A stretch of 64,000 nt of DNA, taken from positions 11,515,501 through 11,579,500 of the forward strand of contig OZ022256.1 of assembly GCA_963978905.1 (NCBI GenBank), given 5' to 3'. Of the stretch, positions 46,783 through 58,070 are shown piece by piece. This DNA comes from Trichostrongylus colubriformis (lineage: Eukaryota > Nematoda > Chromadorea > Rhabditida > Trichostrongylidae). How positions within the stretch are numbered: position 1 is the first letter of the stretch; each line of letters starts with the position of its first letter. Below the pieces are notes generated by a model that saw only the letters and a program-made list of their open reading frames with translations, was not told the DNA's origin and ran no database searches. Made by a program: the position numbers and the translations under genes.

Positions 46783-47400
46783 TCCTCCTATGTATCATTT
46801 AATAGTTCCATGTGTGAATTGTGGGCTCACTTGTACCATCAGTCCTCAGAGAATATGACGCATTCGACGAAGGGGATAAAAGAAAGAGGATCACTTCGAA
46901 GGAAACAAAGAAGAGACACGGAACGTTAGAGAAAATAGCTGACAACAAGCCTGTCCCTTAATCGTTTTGCTAAATAAAAAAAAAACGTGAGGCCCCTTCA
47001 GAATTTCTGAAACTAAAAATGAACTCGATAAACAAAACTGAGATGTTTCCAAACCACGGATCAAAATAAGTCAAGCTGCAAGAGTGTTTTGTAGCGCAGT
47101 ATATGAAAGAGACGTGTGGTCAGAAAAACTCGCGGTCCAATCAATAATCGATCGCATCGTTTGAAAGACGTGAGAAGCCGCAGTGACGGTCATACACCTC
47201 CCCATGATCGGCATCAGTCAGAAAAAACAATCCTCAAGGTTTGCGAGCAGTCTCAGAAACACTCCACTCTACCCCTCTCCTTTTTCCGATCGATTCCTTC
47301 CTTGAGAAAGGATGAAGATGAAAATAATGAAGGTACAGTAGCTCTTTAGTCAGCTTACTATGAATCTTATGATTAAGTCATTCCATCGCAAACAGCCTTC
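46783..47400. other. Intergenic, no gene recognised
   Basis: One plus-strand frame (47116-47349, 77 codons, basic) without motif. Confidence 0.4.
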
Positions 47401-47410
47401 TAGACAGCCC

Positions 47411-47487
47411 GGGTGTATATCACTAGGACAAAACCGTCGCGTGCCGAACACGGCCACGCGACGGTTTTGTCCTAGTGATATACACCC
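47411..47487. mobile_element. Minimal MULE-type hairpin, 77 bp, perfect 33-bp arms
   Basis: GGGTGTATATCACTAGGACA...GTCGCGTG and its exact complement are separated by 11 bases. The flanks TAGACAGCCC (47401-47410 and 47488-47497) give a 9-10 bp duplication. The arms correspond to those of 10054-10235 with a few changes, so it is the same family with the centre deleted. Confidence 0.85.
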
Positions 47488-47536
47488 TAGACAGCCCTGC
47501 CTCTGACAATTCCTACATATTATTTCTTCCTACATA

Positions 47537-47992
47537 CAGTATCGCTCAAAATTCTTCGGCCAAAACATTTTTGTCATGACTTTTTTTCTACTTCACAAAA
47601 TTTGACAAAATTTTAATATGTGGTGCCTGAACCTATTGTCAACATTTCCTTATACCTGAGTGCCGCTTGACAGTTTCCATGGTTTTTTATAAGAATTCAC
47701 TACAAAACCACCCAAAAAAAGAAAAAGCTTGTTCAAGAAAAACGGCTTTCTTTACAAAAACAAAACGAGCAAGCCTCGGAGAACTTCAATATTTTGTAGA
47801 AAGACCACGACCCTTGATGACAGCAGCACAGCGGGACGGCACAGGGATAACTCACACAGGTGAGCGCCAAAATAGTATAATTAGGATGCAGTGTCTCCAA
47901 GTACAACATACTAAAATTTCTCTTAGATCGGTTGAGTCGCAAAAAAGTTACAAGTGGAAAACCCAAGTCAACAATCATTTGGCCGAATACCG
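47537..47992. mobile_element. Tc1-type non-autonomous element, copy 2, inverted and eroded
   Basis: It starts TA CAGTATCGCTCAAAATTCTTCGGCC and is collinear, in inverse orientation, with 37805-38309. Its 3' terminus has lost about 13 bp (GGCCGAATACCG before TA). Confidence 0.8.
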
Positions 47993-48033
47993 TATATTTC
48001 TTATTTCTACATGACCGACAGAAATTCAGGGTG

Positions 48034-48138
48034 CATGTCAGGACACTCGAACCCGGTTCAAACGGGAGCAGCAAGGCCCTTTCCGCACGCGGGCCCGCAA
48101 TCTCGTGACGCGACGCCACAGCTCGAGTGTCCTGGCGT
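48034..48138. repeat. Short inverted-repeat element, about 105 bp
   Basis: GTCAGGACACTCGA (about 48037) and TCGAGTGTCCTGGC (ending about 48138) are inverted ends. Between them is a GC-rich spacer. A similar small hairpin (TTCGAGTGT...GACACTCGAA) lies at 12527-12565. Confidence 0.6.
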
Positions 48139-48664
48139 ACCCAAAGACTCAAACCCACTGGCGCATGCAGCTGCGTACAAAAGGCAAGTGCCGCAACTGA
48201 AAACGCAAGTGCCGTAATGAAATAAGCAACAAAATCAATATGCAACTCTGAAAACTGGAGAGAAAAATGAGCCTTTCACATTTAAAAAACACAATATCGC
48301 ACCGTAGCGTACGCAAATCGTTCGCGAGCGGATATTGTCTCATAGCGAAACAAAATAATGATATTTATTTGATACCTTGTATGTTGGACTTTTGAGAGAA
48401 CACATGAGATGGCATGAAGACGGACGAAAATACAAATAATTTTATAGTTGAAAATAGAGATCGAATCACAATGAGGCTAACTGAATGGTACAACTAGGAA
48501 ACAATTGACTTATCAAGACGATCTATCTTGCTGAACAGTAACGAGTGCTGTCAAAATTATAGCAATGACCAGCGGGAGCCGATCCGACTATCGAAACCTT
48601 ATTGATAGATCCACATAAGAGCCTACCATACTAAAATATTCAAGCAAAGGTGTTGCCGAACTTA
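48139..48664. other. Intergenic, no gene recognised
   Basis: AT-rich; nothing to support. Confidence 0.5.
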
Positions 48665-48827
48665 CAGTCCACTTCGGAGCGCCTGATAGGGCGTGGCCTA
48701 CGGACTTGAGTGAGAGTGTGTCAAACTCTCTCACTACGTCACACACTCTCACTCTTGACACGAACTCTCACTCTCGCCAGTCACCCATGTCCGTAGGCCA
48801 CGCCCTATTAGGCGTTCCGAAATGGAA
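48665..48827. mobile_element. Palindromic MITE of the AGTCCACTTCGG family, copy 3
   Basis: AGTCCACTTCGGAGCGCCTGATAGGGCGTGGCCTACGG (split across the arm), then a CT-rich centre and CCGTAGGCCACGCCCTATTAGGCGTTCCGAAATGG. Both arms keep the GGGCGTGGC box. Confidence 0.83.
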
Positions 48828-48949
48828 TATATGTCACCGAAATCAACCACTCTGACCTTGTGGAAAAATTGTCCTTTGCATAATGACGTGTATTACATAT
48901 AGCCGAGATTGGAACAGAAGTAAAGCGACATTTTGCGATAAGTCAGTAA

Positions 48950-49120
48950 GGCCGCGGTCATACTTTGCGGTGCCAGTGGCAGGGCGTGGCTGCGTATCTG
49001 TGCGTCTCCGCCTATGTCACCCTGCCTCGCTGCCTGCGTAATCTCTGCACCTTGCCCGTGCCACTCACCCTCGCTGCCTGTAAACACAGCCACGCCCTAC
49101 CGGCGGTGATGACCGCGGCC
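48950..49120. mobile_element. Tourist/Harbinger-like MITE, copy 4
   Basis: GGCCGCGGTCATACTTTGCG to GGTGATGACCGCGGCC, with TAA on both sides (48947-48949, 49121-49123). Closest in sequence to the copies at 4990 and 25302. Confidence 0.9.
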
Positions 49121-49123
49121 TAA

Positions 49124-50174
49124 GGACTCCCCTCCCGTCCACAAGTACGAGTTGATCCACTACTGCAACATTGCACCGTTACTTCGTTTGGGAGGTAGCC
49201 ATCGAAATGCTGTGGCTCCTCAAATCGCAGTGATGCAGGAGGCTTCGCAACTCGCAGCATTGCAAGTCGCGCTGCCATGCATCTGCCGAGGGAGTTGCCG
49301 CGAGGTACGACGTCCGTTGTTGGATGGCTAGCCCCTCGCCCGTCTGCACCTACCCCACCGGTTGGTGAATCAGAGGGAGGCGAGAGGGGAGAATGAGGTT
49401 CTCGGGTTCCTACTTCTCGATTTTTCACCATTTCATTGGTTCTTTCTTCACTGTTACAGCTAAGCACCCCTGCTTGCATACTCTACACTACAATTATTCC
49501 ACAAATATTCACCCCTTCCGCTGTCTTCGAAGTTTGCGAGATAACATCAAGGAAAAACTCGTTCAAATGCCTACATATAGGCCGTAAGCAAGTCAAAGCC
49601 GATTGTCAGCACTTCTGAATTTTCTAGATTTTGGTTTTCGCTGGTTTTCTCTTGCCTGCACATCCCTAACTTCATTACCTAGCGATATAGCTCAGACAAT
49701 CATCGCCAACTGCGCCTTAAAGATATCTGTAAATTTGTAGGCAACCCCTCGCATGTGGTGGAAAAGGTCCGTTATTGGAAGAGCGCTTTTCAAGGGTGAA
49801 TTTCAACAAGGCGAGGTGGTCCTGGGTTGAGCAAGATAAATAACATTTCAATATGTTTTACAATGCTTGAAAATGTTTAGCACGAGAATTTGAAAACGGA
49901 CAAAAAAGTAGAACTACAAAAAGGGATAAAGAAGACTTTGCCTCGAAAACTGTAAGGCACAGAGACACAAATCATACCTTTTAAGAATTTCCAAATTACA
50001 CACGTTATGTTCACAGGAAAAATGAGCATATTTGTGGCTAGCAATGTATTTTTGAATAACAAACAAGCAATCTAACGAGACATGAAGTGGTGATAAAACT
50101 GTACCGCGTATCAAGTACACCGTCTTTACAAACATTATACAACGACGATCGTAAGAAACATTCTTGTGAGAATG
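49124..50174. other. Intergenic downstream of the SFMBT-like gene, with a dispersed repeat
   Basis: 49200-49475 is related to 19195-19450 (GTCGCGCTGCCATGCATC..GGGAGTTGCC, TTCTTCACTGTTACAGCTAAGCACC). The rest is AT-rich without gene. Confidence 0.5.
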
Positions 50175-53100
50175 CTACAAATGATGTTCATTAGCACTTT
50201 TGATTTCCTGAAAGAGAAATCAGCGTATTGGCTATTCAAAACTTAAAACTTATTTTTCAGGGTGGGCCCATGCTTTCCCTCAATTGTAAAAATAGTAACT
50301 TCTGTCTTACTTGTATAACTTCATACAGTCGAAGTGCAGGTCCCAAATTAAGACCCAACGAATCGATGCAATCTTGTTGTGACATCGTCAGTAGGTGAGC
50401 TCCATCAATATGCTAAAGTTCACAAATGAAGCACGTAATGTTGCGTGGTGAATAGTACAGAGCAAATCTGGGAACACCTGGGAACAGCACATAGGTCATA
50501 TACACCCGCCAAGCTCGCTTGTAGGCAAGGGTTCCATCGTGCACCCTCCGTAGGCCCTGATAAAGGGAGCCAATCGCGCTCTCCACGGCAGATCGTGCAA
50601 GAGACCCCGTCTACTTGCACCCCTGTTTTGCCTTTGATGCTCGAACTACTAATGGCATTAATTGCATAAACGATTTTTCAAGTTTAAAATTCAAGAACTT
50701 GATAGCAAATTATTCGTCTATGTCCCGAGACTGAACGGTCATAACTCGCTGCACAAGTGGGGAAGCAAATGCATTACTATATATTACCACATTCACTGCG
50801 TGCAGAAATCGCTCGTTTATTATTTCAATTATTTATTTACTGGTTCCAACTGTTACTATTTCGAAGCACTATGCGCTTACTGTCATGCCTTAGTTATTCC
50901 GTCCGTAACTATACACACTCCCTCACCTCTCTCTGCAGGACATTCGTAACATCATTCAAATCTGGAAAGGTAGATCGTAAGAACTGGATCAATTGACCCT
51001 CATCCCATTCCATCGCATCGCCTTCAATATGAAGTGGACGTTGAGGTGACTACAAGAATAACACAGTTAGTTCAAGTGAACAGTTAAAGAGCAATCAATT
51101 TGAAATTACTCACAGAATCGTTTTTCGACAATCCGTTAAAGGTCGTACTAGGCATTTCGTCTGAACTACTACACTGTTGGCTCAATTCGTCTATGTGATT
51201 CCTTCCATTGTGGATGAAGTCTGTGGTATCAGCTGGATGAAGCCTCGGCATTTCATCTATTGACGATCTCGAAAAATCATCATCGGAGGCCTGTAATCAG
51301 CTAGAGTGGCTCCATGATTCAGCCCACATTCACAGCGTTCAACTGGATAAAATAACTGGTTGCTAAAATTCAAATTTTTCCAGTTCTGTAACCATGCCCA
51401 CTTCGACTGTATGTCACAGCCCGTTACAAGTGACTGGAACAAGCGATTGTATAAAAAGGGCCTTTAACCGGTAGTGTGCGTACCGTTGCTATTCGACTAG
51501 TTTGCTGATCAGATCCTTTAGGGGGAGACAACGGTTGAGTCCGTCGCCGCTTTGCTGTGCCAGCTTTCGCCGCACGTCTTCTGCAAGAAAAGAGTGATTC
51601 GGATTCCAACGCATTTATATCCCATTTATTCCAAAGTCATCATAACGAAAAGAACCGCAACTGGCCAAAATTGTAAGATCGAAAAACGCACTTCCGTTTC
51701 TCCACACTGTTCAAGTGAACACCTTTGCGCACGAATTCTGCTGGGGAGTCCGTCATCTAAAAAGGATATGTAATTTCATGCAAGTCGAATTCTGCAATTG
51801 TTCTTATATTTTTATTTTGAATTAAAGTTACCAGGGAGTAAAAAATAAGAGATAGTAAAATCTGATCAATCGCGTTCCTTCAATTGAAAACATATTAACG
51901 GTCGTAACATACCCTTCTTCGCTCATCAAGAGACAATTTATTGCAGCTACATCTTTGCGTGTTTTCAAATGAGAACAAATTTGGACAGCAGCCGAGAGAG
52001 CGTAAGAGAACCTGCAAGAAGTTAGTACGTGCATTACTCTGATGTTAGATATGAATCACGAAATATTGCCTATCTCTTTCCTACTAAAACTTACCCGTAG
52101 CCATCCACAAGCCTGACGAGCAGTTTTACAAACCGGAACTCGCATGAGGACATGGTCAGGTGACGTTCGCCATTTGAATTTCACATGCAACACAGCAACA
52201 TCCTCATCGTCCGTATTGAGCGTAGATTGCATCTCCATCCGATGTTCTATCGCGACACATTGATAGAGATCCTTGAAAGTCAAGTGTGAAGTTTAAACAC
52301 TCAAACCGTTCAAGGGAACACTACCACCTTTGCCAAAGATGAAAAAAAAACAAAGCGAACTTGAGCGAAAACAACAGCAAAAACAATTTCAAGAGGACAG
52401 AGAGTAGGGATACAGTAGTAGGCGTTGATTATCAGCCAGGAGTGATTCGCGGTTCAGTCGAGGTGTGGTTGTGGATTGAACACTTAAACGTAACCAGAAA
52501 CTCCGCAAAGTATAGAGTTTGCGTGCGCTTCCCATAGAATCACGGTGAGCACTACAGAAAAAAGGTGCGCAGGCAGGATTGCTAATGGATGCTGGACCGC
52601 GATACCGCAATATCGCGGAGTCTGATGGCAGCATACATCAGCGGCCCTGCCAAACATCGTTGTATGGTCAAGGAGATCAACTGGAAAAAACTTCAGATGA
52701 ACTATCGTCCCGGCCAAGGGTCACGATATACAAAAGGACAACGTAGGAAACTAGAGAAAATATAGTCGCATCATAGGACCAGTGTAATAAAGCCGCAGTT
52801 GCTTTTACATCATAACAATATTATTTTTAGTTTACAAGTATCAAAAAATGAGAGTAATTCTTACCGTTATGAGCACTTTGAAAACATGCAACAACGGCCC
52901 AGCTTCGTAGTATCGAGCTAGCGCGGCCACCTGCGACCGAACAAACCATGGCCCCAATCGACACGAAGGATGTACATAAATGCGAGGCAGAAAAACGTCA
53001 CCTATAACTCGAAAGAATGCAATATTGAAGTCTTTGACATGATGGCACTTGAGGTACCTTTCAACCAGTATTCAGGCATAAACGTTTTATCATTTGTGTT

Positions 53101-56061
53101 CCTCTCCTGGAATATATTACAGGGTTTGGAAGAATACTCGTTCTTAAGAATGTCGAAGCGTACACCTGAAAAAAAAAACAAGAACGGCTAATGATTTAAG
53201 TGACGCTTAATAAGGATCTACCATCATTCTTCAAGGGAGGGAGCGATAAAAACGGTGCTTCTGCCGTGAAAGGGATGTCATATGAGGATGCAAAACCACA
53301 CGGAAAAATGCAGTCTGACCTACAAGTGGAAATAAAATTTATGTAGAAGCTGTGAACACATGAAAATCACATGAAATAAAAAATAGAGTAATGCTTGGTC
53401 TCAAGAGAAACATTAGAATCAAAAAGATAGGGCAGGGAGTATGACATAGTAATGAAATTCCTGTCATGTTCTCGCCTAAGATAGCATATTCGGGCCGAGC
53501 TAAGCCTCATTTCAACTAATCGTGCAAGATCCACCCACTGAGTGGAGATAAGCGATATTTCTCTCAGTTTTTCACAGCTTTTTCATATCTTAAAAGCTCG
53601 CATGAAACTTACCCGATCGGAAACATTAGTGGTGGATTCGGTGTAGTGTCGCAGCTCAGCTCAATAAGGACGAGATTACGCACTGCGCGATGAATAAGTG
53701 CAGCGTACATCATTCCTTGTCGATAACAGAACACCTTGAAAACATTTTGAAATAAAAAATGAAAACAAATTAAAAGTTAGGGGCGAAGGCAACCTCTACA
53801 TGTCTCATCGGGGTGATCTTCATATCTCTGCTGACCAGCGGCTCAAAATTCAACTCGCTTGTTGGTATCTTCAATTTCGAACAAGCATTAGAAACCACAA
53901 GACGTTCAAACGTTCATGACAGTTTACCCCAGGAATTCCCCAGTGAGCAGCGTAAGTCTTCCAGCTCCATGCTTCCGATGCTCTGCCTCTCAACATAGCC
54001 GAGCTACGTGGAATGGACAGTTGATATCCTATAGAGGCACAGAACCCTTGCGGAAAAACACCAGGTGATCCTCGATGAGCAACGATCTAAACACAACATC
54101 TGAGAGAAATTATTGATCAGTTTGAGCATTAGCGGCAAGGCCGACCCAACATGCTTGCCAGTGTTCCAAGGAAAAGAATAGCTGATATTGAGAATCGGAA
54201 CTAATGACCGAAAAAAAAACTATAGATCAAAGCCTTACCTCTCTGGTATCCGACGACCCTACAGAAGAAGAGACTATGCGGACAAAGTGGCTATTGATGA
54301 TTTCTGTGACATGCCCAGGATAAATGACTGCTCTCTGTTCCGCATCCTGCACTTCTACTAGAGAACCTATCTACAAACAGGGAAAATTGATATCGGATCA
54401 CTAGCGAAAGGGTGTACTCAATGAAAACTAAAATCGACTACCTTGAAAAAGTGTTCTTTCAATTCATGCTTGAAGACTATATCAGGAACGGCATTCTTAC
54501 AGAACATCTTAATCGCCTCTTCACTGTATTTTTCTGGGCAGTACGCGACCTAATGTACAAAAATATGTTATGAACACTGACTAGATACAAATACTGAAAT
54601 ATTGTGAGATTCAGCTGGTAAAAGAACCCCGTCTAGGAGTTAACAGTCATACTTGAAATGGGATAGAAACTGAGAGAGTCTCAGGTTTCAAAGTATATAG
54701 TACCAACCGAGTCCTCCTGATGACGAGAAGCCCATCCCATGGGGTGACATCGAGGATCGGTTATATTAATCGTCATGACCTATAATGATGATCTCTACCA
54801 TATAAATAAAATCGTAAATAAAAACGAATCAAACAAAGAGAGAACAAAATCCAACAGTAACCTACATAGTCGAGAGCTTCGTAAATGACAATCCCACCAT
54901 AATTAGCTAACACGCGGCAACAGAACACACATCGAGGTTCTGCAGCATCTTGCACTTCAAAGTACTGACCTTCCTGGAAGACAGTCAGTGAGAAATTAAC
55001 GAAAGAAGAGCAAAAAATCCACTGTTTGGGATCTGGCTATCGGGTCAAGAAGCCATAGAAAATTCCGCACGATTCACTGGATATCAAATAATAGTGACTT
55101 TCTTACTTTCACGTATAGAGCGTTGAAAAAAAACATAACCAATCACGCCTCTTCCATGCCGTGTTTTCCATTTTCTATCCAACTTAGATAAGGCAGAGCA
55201 TTGGCATACACAGCAGAATGTACGTCCTTTTTACTAAGGATTCTCAGTAGATTGGAGTAGGGATGGAAAATATCAATACGTGGTAAACTGGGAATGAGGG
55301 AAGCCACCTTGCTCCAAATTTACCGCTACAAAAATAACTGGAGATTTCGCGCATACATGGAACCAAATGTGAATGTACTGAAGTGGAGAAATGGACTTTT
55401 CCAACCTTAATCAAATCATTCAAGCGGCGGTCGAGAGCATCTTTGTATTTAGAAATTTGCTCGACATCCAAAAAATCCCATTTCCGCCGTTTATCCTTCT
55501 CTTCTGCGAGGACTCTGAAAGGAAGATATTTTCAACGAGAATTGAGCAATAATTTCGGAAAGGCACCTTTTTATAGAACGTTCCACTTCCTTCGCATCGA
55601 CTACTACATCATTAACTGCTATTTCTCCGTCACAATCTTCCCTTTTGTCTCTTTCATCCGTCGTCAGGTAATTAATCATGAGTCTTCCTTTGCAACAAAG
55701 CTGAAATACACTCGATTGTGCAGAACCCATATTCTTGAATGAACTGTGCTTACCTCTATTCTAGCCACACACTCATTATCGTTCTCCGATTTCACGAAGA
55801 TGTGCTTCCCATGTTCAAAGAGACGCTCCGCTACGGTTTGTTCCAAGTAACGGACATGACTGAACAGAATTTCGTCCGTGCAAGGATTCGTTCCTGTTGC
55901 CTATGTGTAAAACAATGCTTCATACAAATACAGAGATAATATACGGGTACAATTAAAAAAGCAGACTTCAAAATCAAAAATGGACTTACAACGAAATAGC
56001 TTTGCCAGTTGAAAGAGTCCGGCTTCGTGGGGTTGAATATTTTGTCATATTCAAGACGAGG
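50175..56061 (-). CDS. SFMBT-like chromatin protein: four MBT repeats, SLED domain, SAM domain (787 aa seen, 22 exons)
   Basis: Exons: 55990-56061, 55754-55900, 55567-55700, 55406-55514, 54866-54973, 54708-54779, 54442-54549, 54239-54370, 53928-54086, 53794-53868, 53613-53734, 53222-53319, 53121-53165, 52865-53001, 52095-52271, 51909-52011, 51723-51756, 51484-51580, 51114-51290, 50927-51049, 50311-50412, 50175-50207 (TAG); all in phase. MBT signatures: FNWQSYFVATGTNP...LFSHV, EGQYFEVQDA...CHPMGWASRH, GSLVEVQDAE...W.TYAAHWG, and YAALIHRAVRNLVLIEL...CIFPCGF. The SLED block reads KPCDVFLPRIYVHPSCRLGP...GPLLHVF...CCPNLFSF. A basic RRRAAKAGTAKRRR (probable NLS) and a Ser/Asp-rich linker precede the SAM domain (WDEGQLIQFLR, IDGAHLLTMSQQD, LGPALRLYEVI). 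This is the SFMBT order (methyl-lysine readers in Polycomb-type complexes). The first exon seen starts on a codon; the start Met upstream was not found. Confidence 0.9.
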
Positions 56062-58070
56062 CTGCAATGGAATACTAAGATTTATGCAGAGCAAACACAG
56101 CAGAATTTATCAATTCTCATCATCTGTATAACCACGTATGATTAGCAACCCCACACTCAATTAAAAACACCCGAGAAGCCTAATCAACGAATGGCCGCCA
56201 TGATCCAGGATAAGGTCACAGTGTTATCGTAGTTTATACCAGCCGGCCAACAGAGGAAATTCATCGTCATTCGGATGAGAACGTAGGTGAGAGCTTTCAG
56301 AAACACCTTTTTATTACACCGTTTTTAAGGAGTCAGAAGTTCAGACGCTGCGCACCAAGTTTTTTTTTTTTTAAATTCACGGAAACCTAATGCAACGCCT
56401 GCAGCAGCTTTAGGGTGGGGATATCAAGCCAGTAGCATTTGATAATAGCTAAATTCGACGTCCTTTGAGAGGAGAAACTCACCCATAAAGAATACACCTT
56501 CACCTTTTGACCCAAACTTCTTTGATGATCTCAAAACGATTAGAAATTCGACGCAATTGGGCCGTCGTACTTTGCGATTTTGCGATCGCAAATCGTCACT
56601 ACCGCGAACTGTGCGACAGTTGAGACAGTCTACCATATAGTACTCCTATCTGAGTATTCTACTGCCTGGTCTTCCTTCTGTACCCGTTGTTCAACAGCAT
56701 GCACCTTACCCGAATCATCCGTAGAATCAGTGGGTCAATACGTATCTAATCGTTAGACCGCGTTCATACACAACTAAAAGGGCTATTTGGGGCGTTGACC
56801 TCAACGATGAGCGCATTCGCGATTTGCAATTTTTGGCGATGCCACGAACACCACTTCAGTTTATCTGCACAGTGGTCAGCCATAATCGCGGATGCGCCGA
56901 TACTCTGGTAATCTCGATTGATACGTATCCTATCCCTGACGCAAATGCGCGCATTCTCTCAAATCGCGGATGCGACCATCCGCCAGTTTTCTCGAATCGC
57001 GGAACCGCTCATTTTCTAGATCGATACGTATCTTTTACTTTCACCGACTTACCAACAATCCCATTCAGTTTAGTATGAATGCAGCCTCAGCCGAGGTGCA
57101 CATTAATCACGCGCTATGACTGCGATTTTATGTTTTGAAAGTTTCGAAAGAGATTGAATTAAGAGCCATTCAGAAGATGAAACACATGAGGATATGTTCA
57201 AAATTCTGAGCTTATCCTACTGAACTCCCGCTAAACGTACCGTGACTGTGGACCAGTCCGGCATTCTAAGGCAACAACCCACGGCCGAGAAATCTACCTG
57301 AAAATCACTAAAGCACGATCATACTGTTTATTTTCAGCTGAATAGAGGAGCTCCCTATGTGTTCACGCGGTACTTTCCGGAAATACAACACACGAAAAGA
57401 AATCAAACGCAACAATCTTTGAATGTTTATTATAATCATACCGTCTCTTTAGTGCATTAGCGGTATATAGAAGGTTGGGCTAAATTTTGGCATATATCAC
57501 AGGTTTCATTGCCAAACACACAATCTGCTTAGTTTCGTTTTGAGCTACAATTTCGAGGAGGAGAATGGTGAACGAGACTGTTAAGACTAGCTGGAACCTA
57601 GACGTAAGTAAAAATTCTAAGAGTCCGATGATGACTTAAAAAGGCAAAACAAGGTAAATACAAAATATATTGGACACAGATGGCCCCAAAAGATTCCGAG
57701 CACATCAAACAAGACCCCGACCAACGAATTTGAAAGTGAGCACTAAACAAACTTAAGAAAAAATAGCCATAATTCAAAAAGGAAACCTTGGAAAACGGAA
57801 AACGTACTGTTGCAGAACAACTCAGCTGCGTTGATACATATTATCACGAAGGTCCGAAAACTTAGCAACAAGTCGCACAAACAATAAACTGCTCAAATCA
57901 GTCGCATAGATATCGAATTAAGAATACCTCGTGATGTCGCCGAAAAGGTCGGATAAAATGGAGTAAATATGGTAGACGCTTACTTGCAGAGCATAATACT
58001 ACATGAAATGAAAGCATTGATCCAAACAACTACCAAGAACTCTTAGAGCACTTTTCAAAAACCACACGAT
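56062..58070. other. Intergenic between the SFMBT-like and DNAJB genes
   Basis: The short N terminus of the SFMBT-like gene should be near 56.1-56.7 kb; a candidate piece (minus strand, about 56480-56525, donor GTGAGT) is unproven. 56559-57087 looks like a diverged relative of the GGCCGCGGTCATAC palindromes (GGGCCGTCGTACTTTGCG on the left). The rest, to 58070, is AT-rich without gene. Confidence 0.4.
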
